37,316 bases of DNA, from assembly GCA_949879775.1 (NCBI GenBank), contig CATLBW010000012.1, positions 1 to 37,316 of the forward strand. The letters are read 5' to 3'. The stretch is from an uncultured Lachnospiraceae bacterium. Lineage in GTDB: Bacteria; Bacillota; Clostridia; Lachnospirales; Lachnospiraceae. Position numbers and translations under genes: made by a program. The notes under the pieces were generated by a model. The model saw only the letters and a program-made list of their open reading frames with translations, made no database searches and was not told where the DNA came from. This document shows, one piece after another, positions 33,260-37,316 of the stretch (positions are counted from its first letter, which is position 1; each line of letters starts with the position of its first letter).

Positions 33260-34725
33260 AAAAAGAGATATTGCGCATGGATCGGGTTACCTATATGAAA
33301 CAGGGAGCTGTCAAGTTGAAGAATTTCAATATGGCGATTTATGAGGGGGAAATTGTCGGTCTTGTCCCCATGAACAATCAGGGGCTTGATGTGCTTTTGC
33401 AGCTTTTACAGAAAAACCTTCCCTTATTCCACGGCTATGTCTATTACCGCGGGCAAATGGTGAACTCATGGGGGAAGCCCAGACAGGAGTGGAACCGTAT
33501 CAGCATCATACGCAATGAAAGCATTCTGGTTGAAAACATGACGGTTGCCGAAAATGTGTTCCTTCTTCGCCGGGGGTTTAAAAAGTGGCTGGTGCATAAG
33601 AAAGTATTGAATCGCCAGCTAACCCCGTTTTTAGAGGAAATAGATGCAGAGATTTCTGCCGACGCTTATGTGGCGAAACTGACAAAGTTTGAGAAGATTG
33701 TGGTTGAGCTGCTAAAAGCAGTTGTCGCAGGGCATTATTTGATTGTATTTTACGATATCAGCACGTTTATCAGCGACAAGGAGCGAAGTTATCTTTATAA
33801 AGTAATGCAATATTATGCGGCAAAAGGTTTTTCATTTTTGTATATCACCTCACATTACGAGGAGACGGAACCGATCTGCGGGCGGACGATCATGTTTTCA
33901 AACGGAAGGATCGTGAAATACCTTTATCCGGTAAACGCTAAGTTGGATGCCCGTTATTTGTGCCAGAAGGCGGGGTTCGAGAAAAAAGTGCGTGAGCAGG
34001 CGGACAAGCATGGGAAAGAAGGCAAAACGCGTGAGGTATTTGCGCTGGAAAATCTGTTTACGTCTCGCATACGAGGGCTTAGTTTTACCGTGGGCGAAGG
34101 CGAATGTTTGATTTTGCAGGATTTGGACAACAAGATTTTGGGTGAGCTTGCGTGGGTCCTATCCGGTGAAAAGAAGCCTGAATTTGGGAGCATGCATCTG
34201 GATGGGGAGGAGGTTCGTTTTCAGTACGACAGACGTATTGCGGTGTTGCAGGAATTCCCTGCGGAGAAGATGGTATTTTCCCATATGAGCTATTTGGATA
34301 ATCTGTGTTTTACGTTGGACCATCGCTTACAGGGAGTTTGGAGAAGCAGGCGGATGCGGGAGAGCATTTACCGGGAATGCGGGATGTTCGAGGATTCAGA
34401 GGTTTTTCCGTATAGTGTGGAAACGCTTACGCAAAAACAAAAGTACGATTTGGTGTATGGAAGGATTTTTCTGCAAAATCCCCGGGTGGTGTTTTGTATG
34501 CAGCCATTTAATGGAGCGGAGACATCGCTGCGGATTCATATTTGTGAATTGTTGGAAAAGCTGTTAGATAGAGGGATTGCAGTTGTAATATTGGCAATAA
34601 GCCTGGCGGATTCCCTAGCCCTGGCAGACCGCCTGATTAAAATCAGGCATGGGAAGAATTATATAGAATATAACAGGGAGGATTTTGAGGGATTGCCGGA
34701 CAGTGTGCCATGGAAGTCACTATAA
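33256..34725 (+). CDS. Pseudo-ABC ATPase: RbsA-like double ABC protein lacking ATPase motifs
   Basis: 489 residues with the overall RbsA layout: a first ABC-like half with MKKEILRMDRVTYMKQGAVKLKNFNMAIYEGEIVGLV, and a second with EVFALENLFTSRIRGLSFTVGEGECLIL. Catalytic motifs are gone in both halves. Walker A is GLVPMNNQGLDV (35-46) and LQDLDNKILGELAW. The signature regions are LTKFEKIVVELLKAV and LTQKQKYDLVYG. Walker B is LIVFYDIS and VVFCMQPFNGAE. The frame is intact and the fold is preserved, so it is under selection as a non-catalytic protein. It is translationally coupled to the histidine kinase. An adaptor linking transporter or substrate state to the kinase is inferred; it might instead replace one ATPase subunit. 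A start at 33232 is possible but 33256 is preferred. Confidence 0.82.
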   Translation: MKKEILRMDRVTYMKQGAVKLKNFNMAIYEGEIVGLVPMNNQGLDVLLQLLQKNLPLFHGYVYYRGQMVNSWGKPRQEWNRISIIRNESILVENMTVAENVFLLRRGFKKWLVHKKVLNRQLTPFLEEIDAEISADAYVAKLTKFEKIVVELLKAVVAGHYLIVFYDISTFISDKERSYLYKVMQYYAAKGFSFLYITSHYEETEPICGRTIMFSNGRIVKYLYPVNAKLDARYLCQKAGFEKKVREQADKHGKEGKTREVFALENLFTSRIRGLSFTVGEGECLILQDLDNKILGELAWVLSGEKKPEFGSMHLDGEEVRFQYDRRIAVLQEFPAEKMVFSHMSYLDNLCFTLDHRLQGVWRSRRMRESIYRECGMFEDSEVFPYSVETLTQKQKYDLVYGRIFLQNPRVVFCMQPFNGAETSLRIHICELLEKLLDRGIAVVILAISLADSLALADRLIKIRHGKNYIEYNREDFEGLPDSVPWKSL

Positions 34726-34768
34726 CAATTGTTACAGAAATCAAAACAAAGAGAAAAGGAGAAGAAAA

Positions 34769-35449
34769 ATGAAACGTTCAGAGATTAATAAAGCATTAAA
34801 GGAAATGGAAGCTATGATTCAGGAGCATAAATTTGCACTGCCGCCGTTTTGTAATTTTACACCCGAGGAGTGGAAGGGAAAGAATCATGAGTACGATGAA
34901 ATCCGGGACAATATGCTGGGGTGGGATATTACGGATTATGGTTTGGGAAAATTTGACGAAGTGGGATTTTCGCTGATTACCATTCGTAATGGAAATCCCA
35001 AAATGGACAAGTACACCAAGACTTATGCAGAAAAGCTTTTATATATCAAGGAGGGGCAAATGGCTCCCATGCATTTCCACTGGATGAAAATGGAGGATAT
35101 TATTAACCGGGGCGGCGGCAATGTGCTGATTCGTGTGTATAACTCCACGGAGGACGGGAAGTTTGCCGACACGGATGTATGCGTGCATTGTGATGGCAGG
35201 GAATTTACCGTTCCGGCAGGCACTCAGGTGCGCCTTTGCCCGGGGGAGAGCATTACCATTTACCAGGGAATGTATCATGATTTTGAGTTGGAGCCGGGCA
35301 CAGGGCCAGTGCTGTTAGGAGAAGTCTCTATGTGCAATGACGATGAGAATGACAATCGTTTTTATGAGCCGATTGGAAGGTTCCCTGCGATTGAGGAAGA
35401 TGAAGAGCCTTACCGGCTGTTGTGTAACGAGTATCCCAAGGCAGAATAG
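34769..35449 (+). CDS. D-lyxose/D-mannose isomerase (cupin)
   Basis: 226-residue cupin of the D-lyxose isomerase family, enzymes that also convert D-mannose to D-fructose. Likely metal ligands are H102, H104, E109 (APMHFHWMKMEDI) and H170 (GMYHDFELEPG). Their spacing equals that recalled for the E. coli O157 enzyme (H103, H105, E110, H171). RGGGNVLIRVYN and VPAGTQVRLCPGESITIYQG are further family segments. In this locus it would turn imported mannose into fructose for the kinase two genes on, bypassing a mannose kinase. The start at 34769 has AAAAGGAG 7 nt upstream; the upstream extension to 34685 is not family-like. Confidence 0.88.
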   Translation: MKRSEINKALKEMEAMIQEHKFALPPFCNFTPEEWKGKNHEYDEIRDNMLGWDITDYGLGKFDEVGFSLITIRNGNPKMDKYTKTYAEKLLYIKEGQMAPMHFHWMKMEDIINRGGGNVLIRVYNSTEDGKFADTDVCVHCDGREFTVPAGTQVRLCPGESITIYQGMYHDFELEPGTGPVLLGEVSMCNDDENDNRFYEPIGRFPAIEEDEEPYRLLCNEYPKAE

Positions 35450-35477
35450 AGGGCAGAAGGAAAATAAGGAGGACAAA

Positions 35478-35900
35478 ATGGCATTAGTAGAATGTATTAC
35501 GAAAGAAGCATTTGCACCCTTTGGGAGTGTGATTGAAATTCCGCAAGGGGGCGAGGATGGCTTCTACATTGTGGAAGCGGAAGAGGAGGCGCCGTGGAGG
35601 CTGGCTGTTTATCGTTATAATAACCGCAGCGTCCGGCAGTTTGAATGCCACCCATATTCAAAGGAGAGTTTTGAACCACTAAAGGGAATTACCGTTTTAT
35701 TGGTGGCGGAACACGATACACCGCAGGATTTCCATGTTTTTATCTTGGATAAACCCATTTGTCTGAAAAAAGGGGTCTGGCATCAAGTTCTCTCACTGAC
35801 GGATGAGGCGCAGGTGAAAATTACGGAAAATCTGGAAGTAACTGCGGAATTTTACGATCTGGAAGAGCCGGTCGGTGTTGGGACTTGCGTGATAGGATAA
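35478..35900 (+). CDS. Small cupin, ureidoglycolate lyase (AllA)-like superfamily
   Basis: 140 residues. EAFAPFGSVIEIP and RQFECHPYSKESFEPLKGITVLLVA, then FILDKPICLKKGVWHQVL, follow the AllA-like cupin pattern (conserved His and Glu positions, GVWHQ). True ureidoglycolate lyase would belong to allantoin use, for which there is no sign here. It is sandwiched between the isomerase and the kinase with 28-nt and 17-nt gaps, so a sugar-related role such as an epimerase/mutarotase-like step or removal of a side product is more probable. This is inference. AAGGAGG precedes the ATG at 35478; the longer frame from 35337 overlaps the isomerase gene. Confidence 0.75.
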   Translation: MALVECITKEAFAPFGSVIEIPQGGEDGFYIVEAEEEAPWRLAVYRYNNRSVRQFECHPYSKESFEPLKGITVLLVAEHDTPQDFHVFILDKPICLKKGVWHQVLSLTDEAQVKITENLEVTAEFYDLEEPVGVGTCVIG

Positions 35901-35917
35901 CCAATGGAGGGACGAAG

Positions 35918-36874
35918 ATGAAAGAAATAGATGTAACAGCTCTGGGAGAGATGTTGATTGATTTTACACAGAATGGGGAAAGTCCGCAGGGAAACCCGTT
36001 GTTTGAGGCAAATCCAGGCGGCGCGCCTTGCAATGCTTTGGCGATGTTAGCAAAACTTGGGCGCAGCACCGCGTTTATTGGAAAAGTGGGAAAGGATTTT
36101 TTTGGAAACCAATTAAAGGATGCGGTGCAGGAGGTGGGAATCCTTGCAGATCATATACGTATGGATGAAAAAGTCCACACGACGTTGGCATTGGTACATA
36201 CATATGCAGATGGAGACCGGGATTTTTCTTTTTACCGGAACCCGGGGGCAGATATGATGCTGACGGAAGATGAGGTTCCCGAAGAACTTATCCGCAATTC
36301 TAAAATTTTTCATTTTGGCACCTTGTCCATGACCCATGAGGGTGTGCGTAAAGCGACGAAAAGAGCGTTGAAGATTGCAAAGGAAGCTGGCGATCTGATT
36401 TCTTTTGACCCTAACTTGCGTCCGCCTTTGTGGGAATGCTTAGAGGATGCCCGGGAACAAGTTTTATATGGGTTGGGGCAGTGCGATATTTTAAAGATCT
36501 CAGATAATGAGATTCAATGGTTGACGGGGGAGGAAGATTATACGAAAGGCGCAGCGTGGATCAATGAGCGTTACCAGATTCCGTTGATATTAGTGTCTAT
36601 GGGAAAGGAAGGAAGCCGTGCCTATTATAAAGGCGAGATGGTAGAGGCAAATGCATTCCCACGGGAGGACACCATTGAAACAACTGGCGCCGGAGACACA
36701 TTTTGCGGATGTGTCCTGAATTATATTTTAGAGCATGGATTGGAGCAGCTTGGAAAAAGCGAGTTGCAAGAAATGCTTACGTTCGCCAATGCAGCGGCTT
36801 CCTTGATAACGACCAGGAAGGGCGCCTTGCGCGTGATGCCTTCTAAGGAGGAGGTTTTGCAAAATATGGGATAA
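35918..36874 (+). CDS. PfkB-family carbohydrate kinase, probable fructokinase
   Basis: 318-residue ribokinase-fold sugar kinase. The N-terminal signature NPGGAPCNALAMLAKLGRSTAFIGKVGKDFFG and the C-terminal DTIETTGAGDTFCGCVLNYIL are both intact, with catalytic base D260. Close resemblance to bacterial fructokinases (TALGEMLIDFT start, SFYRNPGADMML) suits phosphorylation of the fructose made by the upstream isomerase to fructose-6-phosphate. AATGGAGGG lies 7 nt before 35918; the ORF's earlier ATG at 35885 is inside the preceding gene. It is the last gene of the locus, followed by a strong terminator. Confidence 0.92.
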   Translation: MKEIDVTALGEMLIDFTQNGESPQGNPLFEANPGGAPCNALAMLAKLGRSTAFIGKVGKDFFGNQLKDAVQEVGILADHIRMDEKVHTTLALVHTYADGDRDFSFYRNPGADMMLTEDEVPEELIRNSKIFHFGTLSMTHEGVRKATKRALKIAKEAGDLISFDPNLRPPLWECLEDAREQVLYGLGQCDILKISDNEIQWLTGEEDYTKGAAWINERYQIPLILVSMGKEGSRAYYKGEMVEANAFPREDTIETTGAGDTFCGCVLNYILEHGLEQLGKSELQEMLTFANAAASLITTRKGALRVMPSKEEVLQNMG

Positions 36875-36958
36875 GTTCACTCATGAATGGCTAGGCATTC
36901 GGGGGATGTTCGTTTCGTGCGGACCAAAGCGGAGAGCTTGTCTCAAAGACGAAAGAAT

Positions 36959-37005
36959 GAATCCCCGGATTGTGTTGCACCACAGTCCGGGGATTCTTCT
37001 TTTAT
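36959..37005 (+). terminator. Rho-independent terminator closing the mannose locus
   Basis: GAATCCCCGGA (36959-36969) pairs with TCCGGGGATTC (36986-36996), with an inner GTG/CCAC stem, then TTCTTTTATC. A small GTCTCAAAGAC hairpin (36940-36950) precedes it. The same two-hairpin plan and core sequence occur at 17527-17590. Confidence 0.88.
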
Positions 37006-37062
37006 CTTATAGGAAAGACCTTGTCACGCTAACGTGTGAAAGTGCCTTTCCTATAAGATAAA
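37001..37062. repeat. 17-bp perfect inverted repeat with nested hairpin
   Basis: TTTATCTTATAGGAAAG (37001-37017) is exactly repeated in inverse at 37046-37062, and CACG/CGTG pair inside. In RNA of either strand it gives a long hairpin bordered by A and T runs. The corresponding place before copy A of the structured repeat (2936-2952) keeps only ATCTTATAGGA and has lost the rest. Confidence 0.85.
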
Positions 37063-37063
37063 G

Positions 37064-37238
37064 AATAATATGCGCACTCGCACAAGAGGAAAATATTGCT
37101 TCGCAATTGTGCTCGGCGCAGCAAATCGTCCAAGGTCTACGCTTCGCTTCGGTCCGCGCTAAGCGGACATCCGCTGGATGTCCAGCCAATCATGAATGAG
37201 GGATTTAGGGAGCTGATGCGGACTTGTCCGCTTTGTTC
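37064..37238 (+). repeat. Structured intergenic repeat, copy B (with 55-bp insert)
   Basis: Blocks 37064-37134 and 37190-37238 match copy A at 2953-3023 and 3028-3076. Between them copy B has 55 bp with two extra hairpins (GTCCGCGCTAAGCGGAC and GGACATCCGCTGGATGTCC) where copy A has TCCC. The only base change in the blocks converts the stem GCGGAC/GTTCGC to GCGGAC/GTCCGC, so pairing is kept. From 36875 to 37316 there is no gene; the gap holds this repeat, the terminator, the inverted repeat and the operator below. Confidence 0.85.
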
Positions 37239-37277
37239 CTTTATAGGAAATTCCGACTTTTTGAGGCACAAAAAAGA

Positions 37278-37302
37278 AACGTATGTTCATCGAACATACG
37301 TT
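37278..37302. promoter_or_regulatory. Palindromic operator resembling a LexA (SOS) site
   Basis: AACGTATGTTC (37278-37288), ATC, GAACATACGTT (37292-37302) is a perfect 11-bp-arm palindrome. It includes CGAACATACGTTAG, close to the Gram-positive LexA box CGAAC-N4-GTTCG. It lies near the window's right edge, so it may control a gene just outside (for example lexA or another SOS gene). There is no T-run to suggest a terminator. Confidence 0.4.
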
Positions 37303-37316
37303 AGATAGAAATGAGT

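Overview
The window looks like a chromosome segment of a gut-type Clostridia bacterium, probably Lachnospiraceae. The evidence is moderate GC, strong AGGAGG-type ribosome binding sites, sigma-A promoters, a YesM/YesN-type two-component pair, an RbsABC-type sugar importer, and a giant secreted GH92 glycosidase with FIVAR, CBM6, helical-repeat and Fn3-like modules. No rRNA, tRNA, CRISPR array or complete insertion sequence was seen.

Layout. (1) 1-2.8 kb: the end of a LuxR-type regulator, mutY, and a family 2 glycosyltransferase. (2) 2.8-6.05 kb: a consensus promoter, an attenuator-like terminator and a repeated structured element, then thiS-thiG-thiH-tenI, which makes the thiazole half of thiamine. 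No TPP riboswitch is visible. (3) 6.1-13 kb: a complete Wadjet-type jetA-jetB-jetC-jetD anti-plasmid operon with a ~167-bp palindromic MITE-like element in its leader. (4) 13-17.4 kb: accessory genes. These are an orphan AbrB antitoxin; a PIN toxin remnant broken by a second copy of the same MITE family, whose removal together with one CTAG restores the frame, plus an A-tract frameshift; an ABC-type ATPase; two GNAT acetyltransferases; a self-regulated TetR; and a PhnP-like metallo-beta-lactamase-fold protein. (5) 17.4-19 kb: a promoter-hairpin-terminator module followed by an HTH-PurM fusion protein whose DGVGTK nucleotide motif is degenerate.

(6) 19.3-36.9 kb: one long, probably co-transcribed mannose-glycan locus. 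It holds an ABC ATPase, a permease, a lipoprotein with two tandem complete sugar-binding domains, a 2164-residue GH92 alpha-mannosidase, an AraC-type response regulator, a histidine kinase with almost no extracellular part, an RbsA-like double ABC protein that has lost its ATPase motifs, a D-lyxose/D-mannose isomerase, a small AllA-like cupin and a PfkB sugar kinase. The inferred flow is: GH92 trims mannose outside the cell, the ABC system imports it, the isomerase makes fructose, and the kinase makes fructose-6-phosphate. The pseudo-ABC protein encoded in overlap with the kinase is the strongest candidate for an undescribed system. It may report transporter status to a kinase that cannot sense sugar outside the cell.

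(7) 36.9-37.3 kb: a terminator, a 17-bp perfect inverted repeat, a second copy of the 71+49-bp structured repeat found before thiS, and a palindrome that contains a LexA-like site, likely the promoter region of a gene beyond the edge.
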